Notes: generated from the sequence alone by a model not told the origin. Positions 1 through 9,013 are shown, numbered from the stretch's first letter. The stretch: DNA of 64,000 nt from Actinomycetospora chibensis (GCF_028737215.1 NZ_JAQZAM010000019.1:29334-93333), one strand, 5' to 3'. Translations and numbers: made by a program.

Positions 1-542
1 CGGAGGGCCCCGGCTCGTCGGTGGGCGACCGCGCCAACCACCCGGTGGTGCACGTGTCCTGGAACGACGCGCAGGCCTACTGCGCGTGGGCGGGCAAGCG
101 GCTGCCCACCGAGGCGGAGTGGGAGTACGCCGCGCGCGGCGGGATCGAGGGCGCCCGCTTCCCCTGGGGCGACGAGCTCCGGCCCCGCGGACGGTGGCCG
201 CTGAACATCTGGCAGGGCCGCTTCCCCACCCACAACACCGAGGAGGACGGCTACCTCACGACGGCGCCCGTGAAGACCTTCCGGCCCAACGGGCACGGGC
301 TCTGGCAGATGGTCGGCAACGTCTGGGAGTGGTGCGCCGACTGGTTCTCCCCGCACACCTACCGCGAGTCGCCCGCCGCCGACCCGGTCGGGCCGGCGGA
401 GGGCGTGAGCCGGGTGATGCGCGGCGGCTCGTACCTCTGCCACGACTCGTACTGCTACCGCTACCGCGTGGCGGCACGGTCGTCGAACACCCCCGAGTCC
501 AGCTCGGGCAACCTCGGGTTCCGGTGCGCGAGCTCCCCCTGA
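1..542 (+). CDS. Formylglycine-generating enzyme (sulfatase-modifying factor), 3' part
   Basis: This is the C-terminal portion of an FGE-sulfatase domain protein; the reading frame is open at the left edge, so the gene starts outside the window. Family hallmarks are [20 protein letters not shown], the [14 protein letters not shown] block, [10 protein letters not shown], and the terminal [11 protein letters not shown]...GNLGFRC region. The Cys-x4-Cys pair encoded at 438-440 and 453-455 corresponds to the two copper-binding catalytic cysteines of aerobic FGEs. The enzyme oxidises the cysteine of a C-x-P-x-R motif in a sulfatase to formylglycine. It ends 13 bp from the convergent sulfatase gene, which carries exactly that motif. 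Confidence 0.95.
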   Translation, partial: EGPGSSVGDRANHPVVHVSWNDAQAYCAWAGKRLPTEAEWEYAARGGIEGARFPWGDELRPRGRWPLNIWQGRFPTHNTEEDGYLTTAPVKTFRPNGHGLWQMVGNVWEWCADWFSPHTYRESPAADPVGPAEGVSRVMRGGSYLCHDSYCYRYRVAARSSNTPESSSGNLGFRCASSP

Positions 543-555
543 CCTTCTGCGCGCT

Positions 556-2910
556 CTACTGGGCGGCCATCACCCGCCGGTAGAGCCCGCCGTCCTCGGA
601 GGTCCCCTCCTCCTCGCCGAGATCGATCCGCACCGTGTGCACGGTCCCGGTGAACGCGTTGCCGACGGTCGGGTAGTCGGTGCCCACCGGGGTCCCGAGG
701 TCGACGCCGACGTCGAAGGTCTCGTCGAACGAGAAGTAGTACGGGATGGTGGCGTCCACCGTGCCGTGGGCGACCTTCACGTCGTCCACCGTGAGCACGA
801 CGGCGCCGCCCCGGCCGAGGCCGCCGCCGTCGTAGGTGAAATCCATCCGGACCTCGTGGCGCCCGGCGGGCATCGGCTCCTCGGCCCGCAGGACGTGGCT
901 GGTGGTCCCGAAGTAGTTGTAGACGTAGCAGGCGCGCCCGCCGAGGCAGTAGAGCGCCCAGCCCCCGAAGCGCCCGCCCTGGGCGACGATCACCCCGTCG
1001 GTGAGCGTCCCGTCGGTGTGGACATCGGCGGTCACGGTGTGGGACCGGTTCTTGACGTTCGGCGTCGTCTCCTCGATCAGCCGGCGGGTCCGCCCGTGGT
1101 AGGTGACCGAGCGACGGTCGCCGGGCAGGTCGAGCCGCCCCGCGATCCTCGGGTTCTCCCGTTCGGTGACGCGGTTGTCCAGCGGGAAGACCTGGTACTT
1201 CGCCGCCTCGATGAGGAACAGCTCGCGCAGGGAGGCGAGCTTCTCGGGGTGGCGCTCGGCGAGGTCGTGGGCCTGGCTCCAGTCGGTGGTGGTGTCGTAG
1301 AGCTCCCACACGTCGTCGCGGAACGACCTGCCGGCCTCCGGCACCATGTCCCAGGGAATGCCGTGACGGGTCACCGCGGTCCAGCCCTCGTGGTAGATGC
1401 CGCGGTTGCCGCACATCTCGAAGTACTGGGTCCGGCGACGGTCGGGCGCGGCCGCGTCGTCGAACGTGTACCGCATGCTCGTGCCCTCGACGGGCTTCTG
1501 CGTGACCCCGTCCACCGAGATCGGGGCGGGGATGCCCGCGCACTCGAGGACGGTCGGGAGGACGTCGATGACGTGGTGGAACTGGTGGCGCAGGCCGCCT
1601 CCGTGGGTGATGCCCCGCGGCCAGTGGATCACCAGCCCGTCGCGGGTGCCGCCGAAGTGGGACGCCACCTGCTTGGTCCACTGGTACGGGGTGTTCTGCG
1701 CCAGCGCCCAGCCCACCGGGGCGATCGGGTAGCTCGTCGGCCCGCCGATCTCGTCGATGCGCCCGACCATCTCGGCGGGGTCGTCGACGAGGCCGTGCCC
1801 GAGGCGGTGCTCGTTGAGCGTGCCCTCGAGGCCGCCCTCGCCCGAGGCGCCGTTGTCGCCGATCAGGTAGACGATCACCGTGTTCTCGAGCTCGCCGAGC
1901 TCGTCCAGCTCGTCGACGAAGCGTCCGAGCTGGGTGTCGGCGTGCTCGGTGAACCCGGCGAAGGTCTCCATGAACCGCGCCCCCAGCGCGCGCTGGTCGT
2001 CGCTGAGCTCGTCCCAGTGCGGCACCTCCTCGGCCCACGGGGCGAGCTCCGCGTCCTGCGGGACCACCCCGAGCTCCTTCTGCCGGGCCAGCGTCAGCTC
2101 ACGCTGCCGGTCCCAGCCGTGGTCGAACCGGCCGCGGTAGTGGTCCCGCCACTCCTTCCGGACGTGCAGGGGCGCGTGCGACGCGCCGAAGGCGAGGTAG
2201 GTGAAGAAGGGTCGGTCCGGGGTCAGGGTGCGCTGGGTGCGGACCCAGTCGACGGCATGGTCGACGAGGTCCTCGGACAGGTGGTAGCCCTCCTCCGGCC
2301 GCCGTGTGGGCTCGACCGGCGTGGTGCCCTGATAGAGCAGGGGGTACCAGTGGTTCATCTCGCAGGCCATGAAGCCGTAGAAGTGGTCGAAACCCTCGCC
2401 GGTGGGCCAGCGGTCGAACGGGCCGACGGGGCTGATCTCCGACGGCGGGGTCTGGTGCCACTTGCCGAACGCGGCCGTCGAGTACCCGTTGCCCTGCAGG
2501 ATGCGGGCCATCGTCGCCGCGCTGCGCGGGCGGAAGCCGGAGTAGCCGGGGGCGGACGTCGCCATCTCGGTGGTGCCGCCCATGCCCACCGAGTGGTGGT
2601 TGCGGCCGGTCATCAGTGCCTGGCGCGTCGGCGAGCACAGCGCCGTCACGTGGAAGCGGGTGTAGCGCAGCCCGTCGGCGGCCAGTCGATCCGCCGTCGG
2701 CATGTCGCAGGGTCCCCCGAAGGCGCTGGAACTGCCGAACCCCAGATCGTCGAGGACCACGACCACGACATTCGGGGCTCCCTCGGGCGCGGCGGTCGGG
2801 CGGACCGGCTCGAAGGGTTCGGATTGTTCGTCGATCCCGAGGGCGGTGACCACCCCGGCCGGCTGCTCCGGCTCGGGTAGAACGTGACGGCCACCGTTGA
2901 ACCTGCTCAT
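556..2910 (-). CDS. Type I arylsulfatase (784 aa)
   Basis: Alkaline-phosphatase-fold sulfatase hydrolysing sulfate esters; the natural substrate cannot be read from sequence. Metal-binding aspartates sit in VVVVVLDDLGFG (about residues 47-58). The modification motif C-S-P-T-R has Cys92, which must become formylglycine to give activity, followed by the usual ALMTGR. The length of about 785 residues matches long mycobacterial AtsA-type arylsulfatases, which also sit beside an FGE gene. I chose the ATG at 2910 because GGAG lies just upstream; the open frame runs on to 3072 without sulfatase-like sequence. No signal peptide is visible, so a cytoplasmic enzyme is likely. Confidence 0.93.
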   Translation of the reverse strand: MSRFNGGRHVLPEPEQPAGVVTALGIDEQSEPFEPVRPTAAPEGAPNVVVVVLDDLGFGSSSAFGGPCDMPTADRLAADGLRYTRFHVTALCSPTRQALMTGRNHHSVGMGGTTEMATSAPGYSGFRPRSAATMARILQGNGYSTAAFGKWHQTPPSEISPVGPFDRWPTGEGFDHFYGFMACEMNHWYPLLYQGTTPVEPTRRPEEGYHLSEDLVDHAVDWVRTQRTLTPDRPFFTYLAFGASHAPLHVRKEWRDHYRGRFDHGWDRQRELTLARQKELGVVPQDAELAPWAEEVPHWDELSDDQRALGARFMETFAGFTEHADTQLGRFVDELDELGELENTVIVYLIGDNGASGEGGLEGTLNEHRLGHGLVDDPAEMVGRIDEIGGPTSYPIAPVGWALAQNTPYQWTKQVASHFGGTRDGLVIHWPRGITHGGGLRHQFHHVIDVLPTVLECAGIPAPISVDGVTQKPVEGTSMRYTFDDAAAPDRRRTQYFEMCGNRGIYHEGWTAVTRHGIPWDMVPEAGRSFRDDVWELYDTTTDWSQAHDLAERHPEKLASLRELFLIEAAKYQVFPLDNRVTERENPRIAGRLDLPGDRRSVTYHGRTRRLIEETTPNVKNRSHTVTADVHTDGTLTDGVIVAQGGRFGGWALYCLGGRACYVYNYFGTTSHVLRAEEPMPAGRHEVRMDFTYDGGGLGRGGAVVLTVDDVKVAHGTVDATIPYYFSFDETFDVGVDLGTPVGTDYPTVGNAFTGTVHTVRIDLGEEEGTSEDGGLYRRVMAAQ

Positions 2911-3137
2911 CCCGGCTCCACGATCCCTTCTGTCGATGGTGAACCGCCCGTGGCTGGACGGCTCGGTGGGTTTAGCACAGGCAAGAATCGTCAGCAAGGA
3001 ATGGCGGGGAACATCGTACCGAGACCATTCTGCAGTTCGTCGAGGAATGCCGGCGACGTCGAGGGGTGCCATTCCTGGGGAGACGTCACAAGAATCGGTG
3101 GGTTGGACCGTCGCGGATCGGGCACCCCGGAGGGACC

Positions 3138-3563
3138 ATGCCGAACCCGGACGCCCTGGGTGCCGCCGCCGTCGCCCGGTGGCCCGACACCCTGCAGGTC
3201 AGTACGTCGGCCGACGGGAGCCACGTCCGTCTCCTCCGGCGCCGCCTCACGCAGTGGCTCGGCGGGGACCACCTCGACACGGACACGATCGAGGATCTGG
3301 TCATGGCCACGTCGGAGGCGCTCGAGAACTGCTGCGACCACGCCTACTCCGGCGACCACGCCGCGGGCACCATGACGCTCACCGCGTCCCATGCTGTCGA
3401 CCGGCTGGTCATCACCGTCGCCGACGACGGGTCCTGGCAGCTCGAGGGCGCCGACACCGGCCACCGGGGCCGGGGGCTCACGATGATGCGAGAGCTCGTC
3501 GACGACGTCGCCATCGAGGCAGGCCCGGGGGGCACCAGTCTCGCTCTGACCCGTTACCTCTGA
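3138..3563 (+). CDS. RsbW-like anti-sigma factor serine kinase (HATPase_c)
   Basis: A 141-residue GHKL ATPase of the RsbW/SpoIIAB type. The N-box is visible in MATSEALENCCDHAY, the G1 box in VADDGSW and the G2 region in HRGRGLTMMREL. Members bind a sigma factor or phosphorylate a STAS anti-anti-sigma protein in partner-switching stress regulation. The ATG at 3138 is preceded by GGAGGGACC, so the longer upstream extension is unlikely. It converges, with a 1-bp gap, on a SpoIIE-type phosphatase gene that would be its natural antagonist but is interrupted by a stop codon. A separate STAS gene lies near 49.1 kb. Confidence 0.88.
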   Translation: MPNPDALGAAAVARWPDTLQVSTSADGSHVRLLRRRLTQWLGGDHLDTDTIEDLVMATSEALENCCDHAYSGDHAAGTMTLTASHAVDRLVITVADDGSWQLEGADTGHRGRGLTMMRELVDDVAIEAGPGGTSLALTRYL

Positions 3564-3564
3564 C

Positions 3565-4866
3565 TCACGCCGTCGGTGAGCGGAAGCCTCCGACCGCGCT
3601 GGACCGGCCCTTCTCCGGTCGCTGTGACGGCGGGGTCGACGCCGTGACCTCGCGGGCGACGGAGGGCAGCAGGCGCTCGTGCGCCGTGGCCGACCAGTCC
3701 ACCATCAGCAGGGTGGCGTCGTCCTGCAGCAGCCCGCCCTGGTGCTCGAGGACCGCGGCGGCGAGCCGTCGCAGGGTCTCGGGCGCCGAGACCTCGTCGA
3801 GCTCCGCGCGTTCGCTCAGGTCGACGAGCCGGCGTTCGCCGAAGAACCGTCCGTCGGCGCCGCGCGCCTCGGTGATGCCGTCGGAGTAGAACACCACGCG
3901 GTCACCGGGCTCGAGCCACTCCACGGCCTCCTCCACCGGGGCGGCGTGCTCGCCGACCCCCAGCGGCGGCCGGGGGGTTGCCTCGAACGCGCCGACGAGG
4001 TGCCCCTGGCGCAGCAGCAGGGGATGGGGGTGGCCGGCGACGAGGTAGCGCAGCTCGCCGGTGCGCAGGTCCAGCCGGGCCAGGATCGCGGTCACGAACC
4101 GCGGGAGCACCCCGGCCGCCTGCATCTGGATGTCGGCCTCGATGGCCAGCGCCGCGAGGTCGCTGACGCCCCGGCGGCGGGCGTTGCGGATCGCGCTGAC
4201 GGCCAGGGCGGTCGCACTGCCCGCGGCGAGGTCGTGCCCGACGCCGTCGAACACCGCCACGTAGGCGGTGTCGAGGTCCACGACGTAGTCGTAGCCGTCG
4301 CCCGCGACCCGGTCCTAGGGCTCGAGGAGCGCCGTGACGCAGACGTTGTCGGTGGCGAAGGTGCGCGGCGGGACCAGCTGCCAGAGGAGCTCGGCGGCCA
4401 CCGTCAGCGGCCGGGGGGCGCGGAGCCGGCGGACGCGGTCGCTGTAGGGAAGCTTGGCGATCGCGATGTGCCCCATCAGCCCGGACAGGGTCCAGCACCG
4501 GCGACGGAACTCGAGGTCGTCGACCACGTCGGGTCCCAGCTCGAGGCTCACCACGCCCGCCCGCTCCGTGCCGTCGAGCATCGGCACCCACAGCAACCGG
4601 CGCCCGTCGTCGCTGAAGCCCGCGACGAACTCGCCGTACTGGAAGGCGCGCCCGGCGAGGGTCCCGTCCACCGACTGCGCCGCCGGAGGGTCCACCCGCA
4701 CCGAGGTGAGCACCCGCTGGCCGAGGTCGACCAGCAGCACGTCGGCGTGGAGCCCGAGCGGTCGGACGGCTTCGTCGACCATGGCCGAGAGGCCCTCGCC
4801 GACGACGAGGTGGGACCGATCGGTCAGCGTCGTGAAGACATCGCCCCACGTCGCCCCGGTCGTCAT
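3565..4866 (-). pseudogene. SpoIIE-type PP2C phosphatase interrupted by an in-frame TAG
   Basis: Two open frames, 4866-4315 and 4281-3565, lie in the same reading frame and together make one protein of about 433 residues. The first half ends ...AELLWQLVPPRTFATDNVCVTALLEP, then TAG (4317-4315), then D-R-V-A-G-D-G-Y-D-Y-V-V-D followed by AVFDGVGHDLAAG. In this family that junction normally reads straight through (LEPxYxVGGDxFDY), so one nonsense codon splits the domain. A GTG at 4281 could restart translation, but the product would lack the first metal-binding Asp motif (AGDGYD). Everything downstream is intact (GHPHPLLL, DDATLLMVDW). It may be a recent pseudogene, a readthrough gene or a sequencing error. 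The intact protein would dephosphorylate a STAS protein. Confidence 0.85.
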
Positions 4867-4938
4867 TCCGAGGACCCTACGGCGCTCCGCCGGATCGTCC
4901 GCCCGATCGCCCGTCCGCCGATGTCGCGGCGCTTGGGA

Positions 4939-5694
4939 TCACACCCGGTCGGACACGCCCTCCCGCCGGGCCCGTTCGTAGGGCTCGGCCGTCGGCGCGG
5001 GCCGGTGCGACCAGCCCGAGTCCGACCAGCGCGTGACCCAGGGGCGGACCGCGATGGCCGGGAGGAGCCCGCGCCACGTCGTGGTCATGCGCTCCCAGGT
5101 GGTGGGGCCGTCGGGCTGGGCCTCGGCGAGGTAGTGGTGCCCGACGACGGTGCTCAGCAGCGTGGTGCTGACCGCCGCCGGGTCGGTGTCGGCGGTGAGC
5201 AGCCCGTCGGCGCGGGCTCGCGCGAGCAGGACCTCGCTCTCGGCCCGCCAGCCCTCGACCCACGTGTTCCGGTCGGCCTGCATGCCCGGGTCCTCCCGCA
5301 TCACGCGCAGTCCACCCTGGACGACCGGGTCGTACATGAGGCGGCCGATCTGCGCGTCGTACACCACCAGCAGGGTCTGCAGGGGATCGAGGTGCCGTGC
5401 CGCGATGCGCTCGGCGATGTCCTCCCACGAGGCGTGGACCTCGCCCACGACCGCCCAGCCGAGGGCGCTCTTGGAACCGAAGTGGAAGAACAGCGCGCCC
5501 TTGGTGCGGCCGCAGTCCTCGACCACCTGGACGAGCGACGTCGCGTGGTAGCCCTGGCAGGCGAACCGGCGGGCGGCCGCCAGGATCAGCTCGTGGCGCG
5601 TCGCCCCCGCCCGGGCCTGGAGACCCGCCAGGGCGGCCCCGTCCGACCATCGGGGGACCGGGAGCGTGAACCAGGCAGGCTCGCCCGGCGTCAT
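4939..5694 (-). CDS. TetR-family regulator, gamma-butyrolactone-receptor-like
   Basis: TetR HTH near the N-terminus: ATRHELILAAARRFACQGYHATSLVQVVEDCGRTKGALFFHFGSK in outline, with the TKGALFFHF turn typical of ScbR/ArpA-type receptors and their pseudo-receptor relatives. The ligand-binding half (TLLVVYDAQIGRLMYDP, GGLRVMRED) also resembles that subgroup. I start at the ATG at 5694; the frame extends upstream over sequence that does not look TetR-like. The gene is divergent from the VOC gene beginning at 5807, leaving about 110 bp for shared control. No butyrolactone synthase is visible in this window, so a signalling role is inference from similarity alone. Confidence 0.85.
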   Translation of the reverse strand: MTPGEPAWFTLPVPRWSDGAALAGLQARAGATRHELILAAARRFACQGYHATSLVQVVEDCGRTKGALFFHFGSKSALGWAVVGEVHASWEDIAERIAARHLDPLQTLLVVYDAQIGRLMYDPVVQGGLRVMREDPGMQADRNTWVEGWRAESEVLLARARADGLLTADTDPAAVSTTLLSTVVGHHYLAEAQPDGPTTWERMTTTWRGLLPAIAVRPWVTRWSDSGWSHRPAPTAEPYERARREGVSDRV

Positions 5695-5806
5695 GCACGA
5701 CCCGTGGTCGGAGCGCACCCGGCCTGCGTGGACTCCACGAGAGGATGCTGGCAGCTCCGCGCGGCTCCGCACCAGCCGTTGCGGCGGCCTGCTCGGGGGA
5801 CGATCG

Positions 5807-6259
5807 GTGACGAAAGGGATGATCGACGTGCTTCTTCGCGGGGTGGACCACATCGCGTGCCTGACCCACGACCCGGCGCGGCTCGGGGAGTTCTACGCGG
5901 CGGTCTTCGACGCCGAGATCGGGCCGACCCGTGCGCACGGCCAGGACGGCGAGGAGACGATGACGGTGATGCGGATCGGGCCGCACACCGAGCTCAACGT
6001 CTTCACGGTGCCGAGCAGCGACGAGGCCGACCGGCAGACGCCGATGTGGCACCGCGGACGCCTGGACCACTTCGGGCTGCACGCCGCGTCCTACCCGGCG
6101 TTCGCGACGATCCGCGAGCGGCTGATGACCCGGGGTGCCTCGGACGGCACGGTCAACGACTTCGGCTCGGCGTTCAGCATGTTCTTCCGCGATCCGGACG
6201 GCCTCGAGGGCGAGGTGCTCGTGCCGAAGGCGGACGACGGGGCGCACCCCGTCGCCTGA
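5807..6259 (+). CDS. VOC-family (glyoxalase/bleomycin resistance fold) protein
   Basis: Single-domain vicinal oxygen chelate protein of about 150 residues. It begins RGVDHIACLTHDPARLGEFY and ends FFRDPDGLEGEVLVPK, the usual first and last strands with the His and Glu metal ligands (DHIA; LEGEV). A third ligand may be the His in RLDHFGLHA. The GTG at 5807 has GGGGGA six bases upstream; the in-frame ATG at 5819 has GGG directly abutting and so is a poorer start. Divergent from the TetR gene at 5694, which may regulate it. Substrate unknown; it could be a lyase, dioxygenase or binding protein. Confidence 0.8.
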   Translation: MTKGMIDVLLRGVDHIACLTHDPARLGEFYAAVFDAEIGPTRAHGQDGEETMTVMRIGPHTELNVFTVPSSDEADRQTPMWHRGRLDHFGLHAASYPAFATIRERLMTRGASDGTVNDFGSAFSMFFRDPDGLEGEVLVPKADDGAHPVA

Positions 6260-6376
6260 CCCGAGGTGACCGTCAGTGCTTCCAGGCAGGCCGAATCGTC
6301 CCTATGCTCACCTGTCGGTCGGAGTTCTCGGTGACGGGGTGTCACGAGGACGTGTGCCTCTCGGGAGGGAGCGGGC

Positions 6377-7339
6377 ATGGCCCTCGTCCTGGAGTCCACC
6401 GCCCACCCACCACGCGACCGGGCCGAGCTGGTGCAGGAGGTGATCGCCCGCAGCGGTGTCCGCCGCCGGGTGGAGCCGAAGGCGCCGGCCGAGTCCGTCG
6501 ACATCCGGGCCGAGGCGTGGCAGCTCGGCAGCACCGGGGTGCTGCGCACCGTGGGCACGGCGTTGACGCTGACCCGGACGGCGCGCGACGTGCGGCGGGA
6601 CGCCCCGGAGCTCGTCGGGATCGCCCTCGCCCGCAGCGGGTGCACGTACTCGGCCCACGGCACCGACCAGCGGTTGGGCCGCGACGGCGTGGTGCTCGTC
6701 GACTTCACCAGCCCGTACGCGTTCTCCCACGCCGGGCCGCGCATGAGCACCATCGTCGCGCACATCTCCCACGCCGACCTCGGCCTGAGCGCCGACGTCG
6801 TCCGGGCCGCCGTGCCCCGGCTCGCCGGCAGCGAGCTGCTGCCCCTGGTGCGGGCGCACCTCGTGCACATGTCCGGCGCGATCGGCGAGCTCGGGGCGAG
6901 CCCCGTCGTCACCGCGGACCTGGGCGCGGCGACCGCCGACCTGACCCGGGCCCTGGTCGTCTCCGCGACCGGGCACCGGGAGCGGGAGGTCCTGGGGGAG
7001 ACGCTGCGCGCGCGGGTGGTCGCCCACGTCCGGGCCCACCTGGGCGATCGCGACCTCACGCCGGGACGGATCGCGGCGGCGCACCACGTCTCGCTCCGCA
7101 CGCTGTACAACGTCTGGGGCGACCAGGAGGAGACCCTCGCCGCCTGGATCCTGCGCGAGCGGCTGGAACGCGTGCGCCGGGAGCTGACGTTCCTGCCGTC
7201 CGACGTCACGATCTTCGCGGTCGCGCGCCGGTGGGGGTTCGTCGACGCCGGCCACTTCGGCCGGCGGTTCCGCAACGCCTACGGGCTCACGCCGTCGGAG
7301 TGGGTGCGCCGGTCCCGTCCCGCCACTGCCGGGGCGTGA
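6377..7339 (+). CDS. AraC-family transcriptional regulator
   Basis: A 320-residue protein with an AraC-binding-like N-terminal domain (about 1-200) and a C-terminal double HTH (about 215-310): DLTPGRIAAAHHVSLRTLYNVW, then TIFAVARRWGFVDAGHFGRRFRNAYGLTPSEW. It resembles NitR/OruR-type AraC regulators with an AraC_binding_2 domain. The ATG at 6377 has a strong GGGAGGGAG site. Its 3' end overlaps, on the opposite strand, the 3' end of a second AraC gene of the same architecture by 53 bp, so the two C-terminal recognition helices are encoded on opposite strands of nearly the same DNA. Target genes unknown. Confidence 0.9.
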   Translation: MALVLESTAHPPRDRAELVQEVIARSGVRRRVEPKAPAESVDIRAEAWQLGSTGVLRTVGTALTLTRTARDVRRDAPELVGIALARSGCTYSAHGTDQRLGRDGVVLVDFTSPYAFSHAGPRMSTIVAHISHADLGLSADVVRAAVPRLAGSELLPLVRAHLVHMSGAIGELGASPVVTADLGAATADLTRALVVSATGHREREVLGETLRARVVAHVRAHLGDRDLTPGRIAAAHHVSLRTLYNVWGDQEETLAAWILRERLERVRRELTFLPSDVTIFAVARRWGFVDAGHFGRRFRNAYGLTPSEWVRRSRPATAGA

Positions 7340-8015
7340 CGCCGAACGCCGCCCGGAAGCGCCGCGAGAAGAAGCTCGGGTTGTCGAAGCCCCAGGTGCG
7401 GGCCACGGTGGCGATCGAGTGGTGGCGACGGCCGGGGGCCGCGAGGTCGGTCCGGGCACCCTCGAGTCGTCGCTCGATGATCGATTGCTCGAGACCGACG
7501 CCGCGCTCCTCGAAGATCCTGTAGAGGGCGCGGACCGAGATGCCGTTCTCCGCGGCGATCTCCGCGGGACCGAGGTCGGGGTCGCGGAGGTGGGTGCGCA
7601 CGTAGGCGTCGACCCGGTCCGCGGTCGACGCCGTCCTCGTCTCGTCGGGTCCCCGGGCCTGCCCGGCGGCGGAGAGGACGAGGGCGCGCACCAGCCGCAC
7701 CGAGGCCCGGCCGAGGTCCGCGGCGACGGCGCTGCCGGCGGGCGTGCGCGCCTGGGCTTGCACGCGGACGACGTGGTCCCGGACGAGGGGGTACAGCGGG
7801 CTGGAGCGCAGCTCGCGCGCGGCCTCCCGGACGACGTCCAGGGGCAGGCCGAGCTCGTCGAGGTCGATGTGGACGGCGTCCGGGGCGCCGGTGGGCCGGC
7901 CGACGGCGGCGGGCGCGCACGGGTCGACGAGGACGAGGGCGCACGACTCCGGGTCGCCGGCGGGCAGGACCAGCGTGATCTCCGGGGTGTTCGCTATCCG
8001 CTCGGGAACGAGCAC
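7287..8015 (-). CDS. AraC-family regulator, shorter paralogue of its tail-to-tail neighbour
   Basis: The C-terminal AraC HTH is complete: DLGPAEIAAENGISVRALYRIF and HSIATVARTWGFDNPSFFSRRFRAAFG in outline. The preceding region (LGLPLDVVREAARELRSSPLYPLV) aligns with LGLSADVVRAAVPRLAGSELLPLV of the convergent AraC protein, so the two are paralogues. It lacks roughly the first 90 residues of the neighbour's effector domain, suggesting N-terminal truncation. I chose GTG 8015 because GGGGAG lies six bases upstream; the frame continues to 8108 without recognisable sequence. It could still be a functional regulator or an eroding duplicate. Confidence 0.78.
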   Translation of the reverse strand: MLVPERIANTPEITLVLPAGDPESCALVLVDPCAPAAVGRPTGAPDAVHIDLDELGLPLDVVREAARELRSSPLYPLVRDHVVRVQAQARTPAGSAVAADLGRASVRLVRALVLSAAGQARGPDETRTASTADRVDAYVRTHLRDPDLGPAEIAAENGISVRALYRIFEERGVGLEQSIIERRLEGARTDLAAPGRRHHSIATVARTWGFDNPSFFSRRFRAAFGVTPRQWRDGTGAPTPTA

Positions 8016-8143
8016 GGGTGCTCCCCGATGTCGTGGGTCGTCCCGTCCAGCGTCGGGGCACGGGACGACGGGGTCAACGACCACCACGACGTGCACACCG
8101 GCGGGCACGTCGCGTGGTCGTGGGGCGAGCGGGGCAGGCGGAT

Positions 8144-9013
8144 TTAGACGGTCATCGGCGCGGCCGGAGCCGATGGCGCGGGCACGATCGCCGGCGGGGT
8201 CGTCGCGTGGCGCAGGGCCCAGGCCAGGGCGTAGTCGGCGATCTCCTCCCAGCCGGGCGCGGCGGGCAGGAGGTGGGGCTTGCTGCCGAACTCGACCACC
8301 TCGGTGATCGTCTTCTCACCCTTGTAGTGCGCGGCGTTCGACCACTGGATCTTCGGCGGCATGATGTTGTCCTCGCTGCCGGCGACGAACAGCAGCGGCG
8401 CCCGGTCCTCGTTGTGGTAGTTCACCCACGTCCCGCTGTGTCCCGGGGTCAGGTTGGCCAGCGCGCTCTCGAAGAGGATGCCGCCGGACACCGGCACGGC
8501 GTAGCGCTCGTAGAGCGCGCGGGCCTCGGCCTCGGGGAAGGTGTTGGTGAAGGCGTAGTTCCAGTGCTCGAAGTCGTAGCGGATCGCCCGGTGGCGGTTG
8601 GCCGGGTTCTTCAGCACCGGGAACGTGGCCCTGGCCTGCGTGAGCGGGATGATCGGCACGCCCTCGGTGGGCGCCGAGTTCAGTGCGACGCCGGCGGCGC
8701 CGAACCCGTGGTCGAGCAGGATCTGGGTGAACGCCCCGCCCGCCGAGTGCCCGATGATGATCGGCGGGTTCTCCAGCCCGCGCAGGACCGACTCGAGATG
8801 CTCGACGATCCCGGGGATCGTGAGCGCCTCGACCGGCGCGGGATCGGTGTTGAGGGATTCGACCTCGACCTCGAAGCCGGGGTAGGCCGGGGCGATCACC
8901 CGGTAGCCCTTGGCCTCGTAGTGGGCGATCCACTGCTCCCAGGAGCGCGGTGTCACCCAGAAGCCGTGGACGAGGACGATGGTGTCGGGGGCCGGGCGGG
9001 CGGCGTGCGTCAT
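8144..9013 (-). CDS. Alpha/beta hydrolase
   Basis: A 289-residue alpha/beta hydrolase. The oxyanion region is LVHGFWVTPRSWEQW, the nucleophile elbow GHSAGGAF, the acid probably the Asp in FVAGSEDNIMPP and the base the His in SKPHLLPAAPGWEE. The order and spacing of the triad are complete, so the protein should be catalytic; likely an esterase or lipase-like enzyme of unknown substrate. The ATG at 9013 has GAAAGGGA upstream. Transcribed toward the shorter AraC gene, about 130 bp away on the same strand; co-transcription is possible but unproven. Confidence 0.88.
   Translation of the reverse strand: MTHAARPAPDTIVLVHGFWVTPRSWEQWIAHYEAKGYRVIAPAYPGFEVEVESLNTDPAPVEALTIPGIVEHLESVLRGLENPPIIIGHSAGGAFTQILLDHGFGAAGVALNSAPTEGVPIIPLTQARATFPVLKNPANRHRAIRYDFEHWNYAFTNTFPEAEARALYERYAVPVSGGILFESALANLTPGHSGTWVNYHNEDRAPLLFVAGSEDNIMPPKIQWSNAAHYKGEKTITEVVEFGSKPHLLPAAPGWEEIADYALAWALRHATTPPAIVPAPSAPAAPMTV

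Noticed and set aside
637..2880. Long 747-residue open frame opposite the sulfatase gene
   Set aside because: High-GC antisense shadow; no recognisable motifs, while the minus strand has complete sulfatase signatures.
4281..4314. A genuine GTG start for a separate short phosphatase gene
   Set aside because: The sequence before GTG 4281 continues the conserved domain in frame up to the TAG, so the two frames are one interrupted gene.
3679..7524. 1281-residue open frame across several genes
   Set aside because: Spans opposite-strand genes and intergenic DNA with only Arg/Gly/Pro-rich low-complexity translation.
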